Assembly (NCBI GenBank): GCA_038230415.1
Contig: JBBRNH010000058.1
Coordinates: 1-36,573 of the forward strand
Direction of reading: 5' to 3'
DNA from: JBBRNH01 sp038230415
GTDB taxonomy: Bacteria; Bacteroidota; Bacteroidia; Cytophagales; Spirosomataceae
Length of the DNA: 36,573 bases
The notes under the pieces are model-generated. The model was given only the letters and a program-made list of their open reading frames with translations, did not search any database and was not told the DNA's origin. Each line of letters opens with the position of its first letter. Position 1 is the first letter of the stretch. The position numbers were made by a program, and so were the translations under genes. Shown here piece after piece: positions 26,156 to 33,005 of the stretch.

Positions 26156-26186
26156 AAGGGGTAACAGCACTGTGCTGTTACCCCTT
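26156..26186 (+). terminator. Hairpin after the PepSY-like gene
   Basis: A perfect 15-bp inverted repeat (26156-26170 with 26172-26186) has one central base; in RNA it would form a stem of about 14 bp with a tight loop. It is 28 bp after the stop codon. There is no long T-run after it, so termination may be Rho-assisted, or the hairpin may stabilise the 3' end. Confidence 0.7.
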
Positions 26187-26196
26187 ATTCATTAAG

Positions 26197-26406
26197 AAGC
26201 TGTTTGTGTTAATTTTTTAGCCCCATGCGGGGCTTAACAGCGAAGCGTTGGTAGAAAAAATGGGGTTATCTACCAGCCAGCGTGCCGTAGGTACGCCACC
26301 GATGGCGTACCTACGGCACGCTGGAAATACATTGGGGTCGAATCGGGCTACCGACGCTTCGCTGTCAAGCCCCTCACGGGGCAGATTTGACTAACTCAAA
26401 CAGTTT
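26197..26406. repeat. Foldback (nested palindrome) element of about 210 bp
   Basis: Three nested inverted repeats share one centre. The outermost is imperfect (26197-26211 with 26392-26406). The middle pair is 35 nt long (26220-26254 with 26348-26382), matching at 31 positions. The innermost is a perfect 22-bp pair (26277-26298 with 26303-26324) around the loop CCGA. Each middle arm also contains its own small hairpin of the form GCCCC-N4-GGGGC. The element fills most of the 369-bp gap between the PepSY-like gene and the DUF4965/GH127 operon and encodes nothing. It looks like a miniature inverted-repeat element or a structured RNA or cruciform site. No clear target duplication was seen. Confidence 0.85.
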
Positions 26407-26496
26407 ATAAACGGGGAAAAAGGCAGTTGCATCCGCCGGAGATGAGTAGATTGCCGGTCTCAACCTGCATCTTTTGGTGTACCCAAGCCCATTCGT

Positions 26497-29040
26497 ATGA
26501 GCAACCCAACCACGTTCCTGCTCGCCGGTCTCGCCCTGCTGACGCTGATGCTGTCACCGGCCCGCGCCCAAACCCTTAGGCCACCGGCTTACCCGCTCAT
26601 CACCCACGACCCGTATTTCAGCGTCTGGAGCATGACCGACAACCTGACCGACTCGCCAACCCGCCACTGGACCGGCAAGCCGCAGCCCTTAGACGGTGTG
26701 CTGCGGGTGGACGGGCAGTCGTATCAGTTTTTGGGTGCCGAAGCCACCCGCTACCAGCCCGTGCTGCCCACCGGCGAACTGGCTCCCTACACGGCCCAAT
26801 ACACGCTGACCGACCCCGGCGCGGGCTGGGAAACCCCCGATTTTGATGCCTCGACCTGGAAAACCGCGCCGGGGCCGTTCGGCGATACGCCCGCAGCCCG
26901 CACCACCTGGCGCAACAGCGAGACCGACAAGGCCGGTATTTATGTCCGGCGCGAGTTTACCTTCGACGGTGCCGCCGACCCTGCTAAGTTTCTGCTCTCG
27001 CTCTGCCACGACGATGCAGTAACGGTGTATCTCAATGGTGTTCAGGTACTTGACAAAAAAGGCTACATCAGCGACTACATCAACCTGCCGCTGTCGGCTG
27101 CCGGGCAACGGGCGATCCGCACCGGCAAAAACGTGCTGGCGATGCACTGCGTCAGTCCAGTGGGCGGCTCGTTTCTCGACGCAGGGCTGGTTATGCCGGT
27201 GATTCCGTCGACACCCGTGACGACGGCCACGCAGACCGGCGTAACCGTAACCGCTACCCAAACCGAGTACACGTTTACGGCGGGGCCGGTTGAGTTGCGG
27301 GTCAATTTTTTATCGCCCCTGCTGCTCGATGAGTTAGACGTGGTGGCGCGGCCCGTGAGTTATGTGACGTTTACGGCGAACGCGCGGGATGGTAAAACCC
27401 ACGTCGTACAGGTGTTTTTTGGTGAATCGGGGCTGCTGGCAGCCAACACGGGCGGGCAGGCGGTGGTGGCCGGTGCGGGCAATACCGCAGGGTTACAGTG
27501 GCTCAACATTGGCACGAAAGAGCAACCCCTATTGCAGAAAAAAGGCGATAATGTTCGCATTGACTGGGGCTATGCCTACCTCGCGGTGCCGAACGGGGCC
27601 GGCGCGCAACTGCGTTCGGGGCCGCTGGCAACGCTCAAGTCAGCGTTTCTGGCCGGAGGCACTTTGCCCGGCGATGCACCGGCTGCTGCCGCCGGGCAGG
27701 CAGGAACGGGCCTGGCGCAGGATTACGGGCTGGCGGTGAGTTTTTCGCTGGGATCCGTTGGCACGAAGGCCGTGTCGCAACACCTGCTGCTGGCCTACGA
27801 TGATCTGTATTCGGTGCAGTATTTCGGGCAGAACCTCCGGCCCTGGTGGAACCGCACCGGCACCGTAACCATGCCCGCCCTGCTCCAGACCGCCGAAAAA
27901 GACTACGCCCGGCTCCGCCAGAAAAGCACCGCTTTCGATGCCACACTGCGGGCCGATGCCGAAAAATCGGGTGGCCGCGAATACGCCGACCTCTGCGTGC
28001 TGGCCTACCGACAGGCGATTTCAGCCCATAAGATTGCAGTTGGTCCAACGGGCGAGGTACTGTTTTTGTCGAAAGAAAATTTCTCCAACGGCTCCATCGG
28101 CACGGTAGATATAAGCTACCCGTCGGCACCGCTGTTTCTGCTCTATAACAACGAGTTAGCGAAGGGACTGCTACGCCACATTTTCTACTATAGTGAGTCG
28201 GGCAAGTGGACAAAAGACTTCCCGGCGCACGATATTGGCACCTATCCGCTGGCAAACGGGCAAACATACGGTGAGGATATGCCCGTTGAGGAAGCGGGCA
28301 ATATGATGATCCTGACGGCAGCAGCGGTGCAGATGGACGGCAAACCCGACTTCGCCAAACAGCACTGGCCGACGCTTACCAAATGGGTTGGCTTTCTGAA
28401 ACGCGACGGCTTTGACCCGGCCAACCAACTCTGCACCGACGACTTTGCCGGTCATCTCGCCCGCAACGCCAACCTCTCGGCAAAGGCCATCATGGGTATC
28501 GCCTGCTACGGCAAAATGGCCGCGATGCTGGGCGATCAGAAAACCGCCGACGAACACTTCGCCCTCGCCCGCGACATGGCCCGACGCTGGATGACGATGG
28601 ACGAAGAAGCCGACCGGAGCGAGGGTATCCATTACGCGCTGACGTTCGAGAAAACGCCCGGTAGCTGGAGCCAGAAATACAATATTGTCTGGGATAAGCT
28701 GCTGAACCTGAACGTATTCCCGAAAGAAGTGGCGCAGCAGGAAATCGCGTTTTACCTGAAAAAACAGCAACCCTACGGCCTGCCGTTAGACAGCCGAAAG
28801 ACCTACACGAAGTCGGACTGGATTATCTGGACGGCGACGATGGCCGATTCGGATGCCGATTTTCGGGCGTTTGTTACGCCCGTCTGGAAATACGCCAACG
28901 AAACCCCCAGCCGGGTGCCACTCTGCGACTGGCACGAGACGACCAATGCCAAACAGGTTGGTTTTCAGGCCCGCTCCGTGGTGGGGGGCTATTATATCAA
29001 ACTTCTGGCCGATAAATTGGCTTCGGCCCGCAAAAAATAA
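26497..29040 (+). CDS. Secreted DUF4965/DUF5127 'glutaminase' family protein with inserted beta-sandwich domain
   Basis: The protein is 847 residues with a signal peptide (1-24, cleavage at A-R-A-Q). It follows the DUF4964-DUF5127-DUF4965-DUF1793 layout of the fungal GtaA-like family: start P-P-A-Y-P-L-I-T-H-D-P-Y-F-S-V-W-S, D-G-x-L-R-V-D-G, a central beta-rich region, and a helical C-terminal half with L-A-Y-R-Q-A-I-S-A-H-K, F-S-N-G-S-I-G-T-V-D-I-S-Y-P and Y-G-E-D-M-P-V-E-E-A-G-N-M. Residues about 100-238 form an extra galactose-binding-like beta-sandwich (F-D-A-S-T-W, Y-V-R-R-E-F, C-H-D-D-A-V-T-V-Y-L-N-G), probably for sugar binding. The glutaminase name comes from an Aspergillus relative; the (alpha/alpha)-barrel-like half and the GH127 gene 4 bp downstream point as well to a glycosidase role. 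The true substrate is unknown. Confidence 0.88.
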   Translation: MSNPTTFLLAGLALLTLMLSPARAQTLRPPAYPLITHDPYFSVWSMTDNLTDSPTRHWTGKPQPLDGVLRVDGQSYQFLGAEATRYQPVLPTGELAPYTAQYTLTDPGAGWETPDFDASTWKTAPGPFGDTPAARTTWRNSETDKAGIYVRREFTFDGAADPAKFLLSLCHDDAVTVYLNGVQVLDKKGYISDYINLPLSAAGQRAIRTGKNVLAMHCVSPVGGSFLDAGLVMPVIPSTPVTTATQTGVTVTATQTEYTFTAGPVELRVNFLSPLLLDELDVVARPVSYVTFTANARDGKTHVVQVFFGESGLLAANTGGQAVVAGAGNTAGLQWLNIGTKEQPLLQKKGDNVRIDWGYAYLAVPNGAGAQLRSGPLATLKSAFLAGGTLPGDAPAAAAGQAGTGLAQDYGLAVSFSLGSVGTKAVSQHLLLAYDDLYSVQYFGQNLRPWWNRTGTVTMPALLQTAEKDYARLRQKSTAFDATLRADAEKSGGREYADLCVLAYRQAISAHKIAVGPTGEVLFLSKENFSNGSIGTVDISYPSAPLFLLYNNELAKGLLRHIFYYSESGKWTKDFPAHDIGTYPLANGQTYGEDMPVEEAGNMMILTAAAVQMDGKPDFAKQHWPTLTKWVGFLKRDGFDPANQLCTDDFAGHLARNANLSAKAIMGIACYGKMAAMLGDQKTADEHFALARDMARRWMTMDEEADRSEGIHYALTFEKTPGSWSQKYNIVWDKLLNLNVFPKEVAQQEIAFYLKKQQPYGLPLDSRKTYTKSDWIIWTATMADSDADFRAFVTPVWKYANETPSRVPLCDWHETTNAKQVGFQARSVVGGYYIKLLADKLASARKK

Positions 29041-29044
29041 AGGT

Positions 29045-31090
29045 ATGAAAATCATCTTCGCTACCGGCCTACTCGCCCTATTCACCGGCCTGACCGTCCC
29101 GCCCGCAACCCTGAACGTTGCGGTTGTGGATCGCCCGGCCACCACGAGCCGCAACTCATTTTACGTCAGCAACGCGGCCCCGCTCCGGCCCGACTATTTT
29201 GTCAAACTGCCCATCGGCAGCATCAAACCCGGTGGCTGGCTGCGCGAAAACCTCGACCGGCAGGCCAATGGACTCGCCGGACATTTGGGCGAAATCAGCA
29301 TCTGGCTCACCAAAGAAAACAACGCCTGGCTCAACAAATCCGGCACCGGCGATTACGGCTGGGAAGAACTACCCTACTGGCTGAAAGGCTACGGCGACAT
29401 GGCTTACGTGCTGAACCGGCCCGACATGCTGGCCGAAACCCAGCGTTGGCTCGATGCCACCATTGCCAGTCAGCGCGAAAACGGCGATTTCGGGCCGGTG
29501 CAACTCAAGAACGGCAAACGTGATCTGTGGGCGCAGATGCTCATGCTGTTCTGTCTGCAATCGAGCTACGAACACCGGCCCGACCCGCGCATCCCAACGC
29601 TGATGAGCCGCTATTTTGCCTGGGAAAATACCCTGCCCGACGATCAGTTTCTGGAAGACTACTGGGAAAACAGCCGGGGCGGAGACAATCTGTTCAGCGT
29701 GTATTGGCTCTACAACCGCACCAAAGAACCGTTTCTGCTCGATCTGGCGGCCAAAATTCACCGCAATACGGCCAACTGGCGGCAACCAAACGACCTCCCC
29801 AACTGGCACAACGTCAACATCGCGCAGTGTTTCCGCGAACCGGCCACCTGGTTTCTGCAAAGCAACGACCCCGCCGACCTCCGGGCCACCTACCGCGATT
29901 ATGAACTCGTGCGGCAACGCTACGGGCAGGTGCCGGGCGGAATGTGGGGTGGCGACGAAAACAGCCGCGTCGGGTACGCCGATCCCCGGCAGGCGGTGGA
30001 GACCTGCGGCATGGTTGAGCAAATGGCTTCGGACGAACTGCTGACCCGCTTCACCGGCGACCCGCTCTGGGCCGATAACTGCGAAGACGTGGCCTTCAAC
30101 ACCTTACCGGCAGCGTTTATGCCCGATTATCGGTCGTTACGGTATCTGACAGCGCCGAATATGGTGGTCAGCGATGCCAACAATCACCACCCCGGCCTCG
30201 ACAATAAAGGGCCGTTTCTGATGATGAACCCGTTCAGCAGCCGCTGTTGTCAGCATAACCACTCGAACGGCTGGGTCTATTACGCCGAAAACCTCTGGAT
30301 GGCTACGCCCGACAATGGCCTGGCAGCCCTGCTCTATAACAACTCAACTGTAACGGCAACTGTGGCTACTGGTCAGGCCGTCACACTGAAGCAGGAAACG
30401 GACTACCCCTTCGACGGGCAGGTGCGGCTGACGGTGACAACGGCCAAACCCGTCCGGTTTCCGCTGTATCTTCGTATGCCGGCCTGGTGCCAAACCCCAA
30501 CCCTGCGGATCAACGGGAAAGCCGTGCCGACGAAGGCCAAAGCCGGGCAGTATCTGGTGCTGACCGACACCTGGAAAACCGGCGACCGAATCACGCTTGA
30601 CTTGCCGATGCGGGTGGCCGTGCGAACCTGGGATCAGAACAAAAACAGCGTCAGCGTCAATTATGGGCCGCTGACGTATTCGCTCAAAATCGGGGAAGAA
30701 TACCGGCAGGAAGCCAGCGATAAAACGGCCATCGGCGACTCTAAATGGCAACCCAACGCCGATACGAAGCAATGGCCGTCGTTCGGGATTTATTCTACCT
30801 CGGCCTGGAATTACGGCTTGGTGCTGAACCAGGCCAAACCCGAACTGTCGTTTACGGTGGTTCGGAAGCCGGGCGGTGTAGGCGCGTTTCCGTTCACCGC
30901 CGACGCATCGCCGATCAGTTTAACGGCCAAAGCGCGGAAGATTCCGGGTTGGGCAGTGGATCAGTACGGCCTGTGCGCGGTGTTGCCCCAAAGCCCGGTT
31001 GCCACCGCCGAGCCGCTCGAAACCGTGACATTAGTGCCGATGGGCGTGGCCCGGCTGCGGATTTCGGCCTTCCCGGTGGTGGCGAAATAG
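29045..31090 (+). CDS. GH127 family (beta-L-arabinofuranosidase type) secreted glycoside hydrolase
   Basis: The protein is 681 residues with an N-terminal signal peptide (I-I-F-A-T-G-L-L-A-L-F). It matches the GH127/PF07944 family, whose model enzyme HypBA1 removes beta-L-arabinofuranose using a zinc-bound cysteine nucleophile. The catalytic set is in place: E319 and C321 in V-E-T-C-G, and the C401-C402 pair in S-R-C-C-Q-H-N, corresponding to HypBA1 E338, C340, C417 and C418 with similar spacing. D-Y-F-V-K-L-P-I-G-S-I-K-P-G-G-W-L at the mature start and Y-G-D-M-A-Y are also family-like. ATG at 29045 is chosen because the longer frame (from 28853) lies in the preceding gene and would bury the signal peptide. 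The gap to the DUF4965 gene is 4 bp, so they form an operon. Relatives with other sugar specificity exist. Confidence 0.92.
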   Translation: MKIIFATGLLALFTGLTVPPATLNVAVVDRPATTSRNSFYVSNAAPLRPDYFVKLPIGSIKPGGWLRENLDRQANGLAGHLGEISIWLTKENNAWLNKSGTGDYGWEELPYWLKGYGDMAYVLNRPDMLAETQRWLDATIASQRENGDFGPVQLKNGKRDLWAQMLMLFCLQSSYEHRPDPRIPTLMSRYFAWENTLPDDQFLEDYWENSRGGDNLFSVYWLYNRTKEPFLLDLAAKIHRNTANWRQPNDLPNWHNVNIAQCFREPATWFLQSNDPADLRATYRDYELVRQRYGQVPGGMWGGDENSRVGYADPRQAVETCGMVEQMASDELLTRFTGDPLWADNCEDVAFNTLPAAFMPDYRSLRYLTAPNMVVSDANNHHPGLDNKGPFLMMNPFSSRCCQHNHSNGWVYYAENLWMATPDNGLAALLYNNSTVTATVATGQAVTLKQETDYPFDGQVRLTVTTAKPVRFPLYLRMPAWCQTPTLRINGKAVPTKAKAGQYLVLTDTWKTGDRITLDLPMRVAVRTWDQNKNSVSVNYGPLTYSLKIGEEYRQEASDKTAIGDSKWQPNADTKQWPSFGIYSTSAWNYGLVLNQAKPELSFTVVRKPGGVGAFPFTADASPISLTAKARKIPGWAVDQYGLCAVLPQSPVATAEPLETVTLVPMGVARLRISAFPVVAK

Positions 31091-31101
31091 CTTACCCAGC
31101 T

Positions 31102-31128
31102 TTACGCACAAACGGCTCTGGTGCGTAA
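31102..31128 (+). terminator. Possible terminator hairpin after the GH127 gene
   Basis: A perfect 8-bp stem (TTACGCAC at 31102-31109, GTGCGTAA at 31121-31128) with an 11-base loop lies 11 bp after the GH127 stop. The following sequence is T-rich but not a clean T-run. Confidence 0.5.
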
Positions 31129-31134
31129 TTGACT

Positions 31135-31242
31135 CTATTTTATAAGCCGTTCGGTCACGCTCTCTGCCGTGATCTGGACGGGTTTTATGCTGCCATCGGG
31201 ATTGAAAAACAGGTTGTCAACGCACGTAATATGGAACTGTCG
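31135..31242 (-). pseudogene. Decayed 3' end of a GH43-like glycoside hydrolase gene
   Basis: Read on the minus strand, codons from about 31242 down to the stop at 31135 give a coherent end of about 35 residues: R-Q-F-H-I-T-C-V-D-N-L-F-F-N, then P-D-G-S-I-K-P-V, then a threonine- and glutamate-rich tail. The V-D-x-L-x-F/Y-N-x-D-G-S/T-I-x-x-V pattern is typical of the C-terminal strand of many GH43-type arabinofuranosidases/xylosidases and their relatives. No start codon or catalytic part lies upstream in this frame: the reading soon degenerates and the DUF433 promoter and gene follow. It is therefore most likely a relic left after deletion of the rest. Its place beside a GH127 gene fits an arabinose-related locus. 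The family call rests on one short motif and was not checked by a search. Confidence 0.5.
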
Positions 31243-31269
31243 GGGTAAACAAATGGAGCAAACAAATCG

Positions 31270-31277
31270 TAGATTTG
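31270..31277 (+). promoter_or_regulatory. Bacteroidota -7 box upstream of the DUF433 gene
   Basis: TAGATTTG matches TAnnTTTG exactly and ends 19 bp before the ATG at 31297. The leader would be short. A -33 TTG at standard spacing is absent. Confidence 0.5.
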
Positions 31278-31296
31278 GACTTAAAATTTAACCGAT

Positions 31297-31542
31297 ATGC
31301 GTTACGTTCATCCCCAATATGCCCGCATAACTATTGACCCCGATGTTTGCTTTGGACGGCCTTGTATCCGGGGCATTCGTTTCCCGGTAACCACGTTGCT
31401 CGACTACCTGAGTAGTGGCATGACATACGATGAACTGCTGGATGAGTTTTCGTTTCTGGAGCGCGATGACATTTTTCAAGCCTTGTCTTACTCGTCTCAG
31501 CAGATTCAGGACCGCTTTTTCCCGCTTCAACAAGCGGCCTGA
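31297..31542 (+). CDS. DUF433 domain protein (VapB45-type antitoxin-like)
   Basis: The 81-residue protein matches the DUF433 family (PF04255): I-T-I-D-P-D-V-C-F-G-R-P-C-I-R-G-I-R-F-P-V at 11-31, then a small helical DNA-binding-like part with M-T-Y-D-E-L-L-D-E-F and D-I-F-Q-A-L-S-Y-S. DUF433 proteins are often antitoxins encoded just upstream of a DUF5615 PIN-like toxin. No such toxin is here: only 68 bp and a terminator separate the stop from its arms, followed by the convergent glutamine synthetase gene. It may be an orphan antitoxin or a stand-alone regulator. Cys residues at 18 and 23 are a minor feature. Confidence 0.88.
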   Translation: MRYVHPQYARITIDPDVCFGRPCIRGIRFPVTTLLDYLSSGMTYDELLDEFSFLERDDIFQALSYSSQQIQDRFFPLQQAA

Positions 31543-31610
31543 TTCATGATTCGCAGTTTGCCCATTATCCGGCGTTGTAGACTCACGTTGCTTCGTTTTG
31601 TCTAAAACAA

Positions 31611-31642
31611 CAAAAAGCCCCATAGCAATACGGGGCTTTTTG
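31611..31642. terminator. Bidirectional intrinsic terminator between DUF433 and glutamine synthetase genes
   Basis: An 11-bp perfect stem (31611-31621 with 31632-31642) with a 10-base loop has an A-run on one side and a T-run on the other (AAAAAGCCCC...GGGGCTTTTT). It can stop transcription from both convergent genes. Confidence 0.9.
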
Positions 31643-31668
31643 CAATAGCAAGATACTGGGTAGTGCGC

Positions 31669-32691
31669 TTAGGCCGGGACTGCTGCTGTTTTCACGGTCT
31701 TGATGATCCGGGCGGCCACTTTATACGGGTCGGCGGCTGAGTTTGGCCGGCGGTCTTCGAGCCAGCCGTTCCAGCCGCGCTCAACAGTGGCAATCGGAAT
31801 ACGGATTGACGCGCCCCGGTCAGAGATGCCGTAGCTGAACTGGTCAATAGACTGGGTTTCGTGCTTACCCGTGAGCCGCAGGTCATTATCGGCACCATAG
31901 ACTTCGATGTGTTCTTTCACGAACGGCGCAAACGACTGACAGATAACGTCATAGACTTCTTTCTTGCCCGCCGTTCGCAGGGCCGAGTTCGAGAAGTTGG
32001 CGTGCATACCGGAGCCATTCCAGTCGGTATCGCCGAGGGGTTTGCAGTGCCAGTTGATCCAGACATCGTAGCTTTCGCCGATCCGTTCGAGCAGGTAGCG
32101 GGCAATCCAGATTTGGTCGCCGGCGGCCTTGGCTCCTTTGGCAAAAATCTGGTATTCCCACTGTCCGGTAGCTACTTCGGCGTTGATGCCCTCCACGTTC
32201 AGGCCCGCGTCGAGACACACATCCAGGTGTTCTTCCACAATATTGCGTCCGTAGGCGTTTCGTGCGCCAACCGAACAATAATACGGCCCCTGTGGGCGGT
32301 CGGGATAGCCTTCGGCGGGGAAACCAAGGGGGCGGTCGGTTTCTAAATCCCACAGGAAATACTCCTGCTCAAAACCAAACCAGAAATCGTTGTCGTCGTC
32401 TTCAATCGTGGCCCGTCCGTTGCTGGGGTGGGCAGTACCGTCGGCGTTCAGCACTTCGCACATCACCAGAAACCCGTTCTTCCGCTGCGGGTCGGGGCAA
32501 ACAAAAACGGGTTTCAGCAGGCAGTCAGATGAGCCACCCTCGGCCTGTTCGGTTGACGAGCCATCGAACGACCACAGGGGCAGGTCTTCGAGTTTGCCGG
32601 AGAAATCGGCTTCGATCTTAGTTTTTGAGCGCAGGCTCTGGGTGGGCTTATAGCCATCGAGCCAGATATACTCCAATTTACACTTTACCAT
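31669..32691 (-). CDS. Glutamine synthetase, type II (eukaryotic-like)
   Basis: The protein is 340 residues and makes glutamine from glutamate, ammonia and ATP in the cytosol. Its size and sequence are those of GSII, the decameric eukaryotic-type enzyme, not the ~470-residue GSI or ~730-residue GSIII. Motifs: beta-grasp domain L-E-Y-I-W-L-D-G (6-13), L-P-L-W-S-F-D-G-S-S-T (37-47), the metal/ATP site G-F-E-Q-E-Y (106-111), then N-G-S-G-M-H-A-N and G-K-H-E-T near the substrate sites, and R-G-A-S-I-R-I-P near the C-terminus. The GSI adenylylation region is absent, so control is probably transcriptional. It is monocistronic, with its own -7 box and a terminator. Confidence 0.95.
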   Translation of the reverse strand: MVKCKLEYIWLDGYKPTQSLRSKTKIEADFSGKLEDLPLWSFDGSSTEQAEGGSSDCLLKPVFVCPDPQRKNGFLVMCEVLNADGTAHPSNGRATIEDDDNDFWFGFEQEYFLWDLETDRPLGFPAEGYPDRPQGPYYCSVGARNAYGRNIVEEHLDVCLDAGLNVEGINAEVATGQWEYQIFAKGAKAAGDQIWIARYLLERIGESYDVWINWHCKPLGDTDWNGSGMHANFSNSALRTAGKKEVYDVICQSFAPFVKEHIEVYGADNDLRLTGKHETQSIDQFSYGISDRGASIRIPIATVERGWNGWLEDRRPNSAADPYKVAARIIKTVKTAAVPA

Positions 32692-32745
32692 TGGTTCTCA
32701 GGTGGTTTGTTGCGGGTTACGCAGATTTTGCAGAACGAATACGGA

Positions 32746-32753
32746 CAAATATA
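32746..32753 (-). promoter_or_regulatory. Bacteroidota -7 box of the glutamine synthetase gene
   Basis: On the minus strand TATATTTG matches TAnnTTTG exactly. It lies 54 bp upstream of the start codon at 32691, giving a leader of about 45 bases. The -33 region has no exact TTG, which could mean activator dependence. Confidence 0.55.
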
Positions 32754-32897
32754 AAAATGCCACAGTATAAAATGATACCGTTTTTACTATTCACCGTCTT
32801 TTCTCCTGATATTTAAGGAAGAATGCAAGTTTTAATCCGTATTTTACAATAAACGCCTTACTTTGTTTGGTCATATCTACCATCAATAAATGGCAGT

Positions 32898-32923
32898 AAC
32901 AGGGTAGATCAACCCTGTTTTTG
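32898..32923 (+). other. Terminator-like hairpin in the creD upstream region
   Basis: An 8-bp perfect stem (AACAGGGT at 32898-32905, ACCCTGTT at 32912-32919) with a 6-base loop runs into a T-run on the plus strand. It stands between a promoter-like TTACTTTG at 32858-32865 and a second TTACTTTG at 32978-32985. It could end a short leader transcript, act as an attenuator for the downstream gene, or be incidental. The remainder of the 314-bp gap holds only the promoters listed. Confidence 0.45.
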
Positions 32924-32952
32924 AGAACAACGGCCCGTTTTTGGCGCACCTG

Positions 32953-32985
32953 TTTGGAAATCAGGAACCCAATGCGCTTACTTTG
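32953..32985 (+). promoter_or_regulatory. Candidate promoter of the CreD-like gene
   Basis: TTTG (32953-32956), a 21-base gap and TTACTTTG (32978-32985; one mismatch to TAnnTTTG) fit the Bacteroidota -33/-7 arrangement. The leader to the ATG at 33006 would be only about 12 bases. Confidence 0.45.
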
Positions 32986-33005
32986 CAATTCAAAGTACTT
33001 TCAAA

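Noticed and set aside
28853..29044. Extended N-terminus of the GH127 gene inside the DUF4965 gene.
   Set aside because: The extra residues are an out-of-frame reading of the preceding gene; the ATG at 29045 begins a proper signal peptide.
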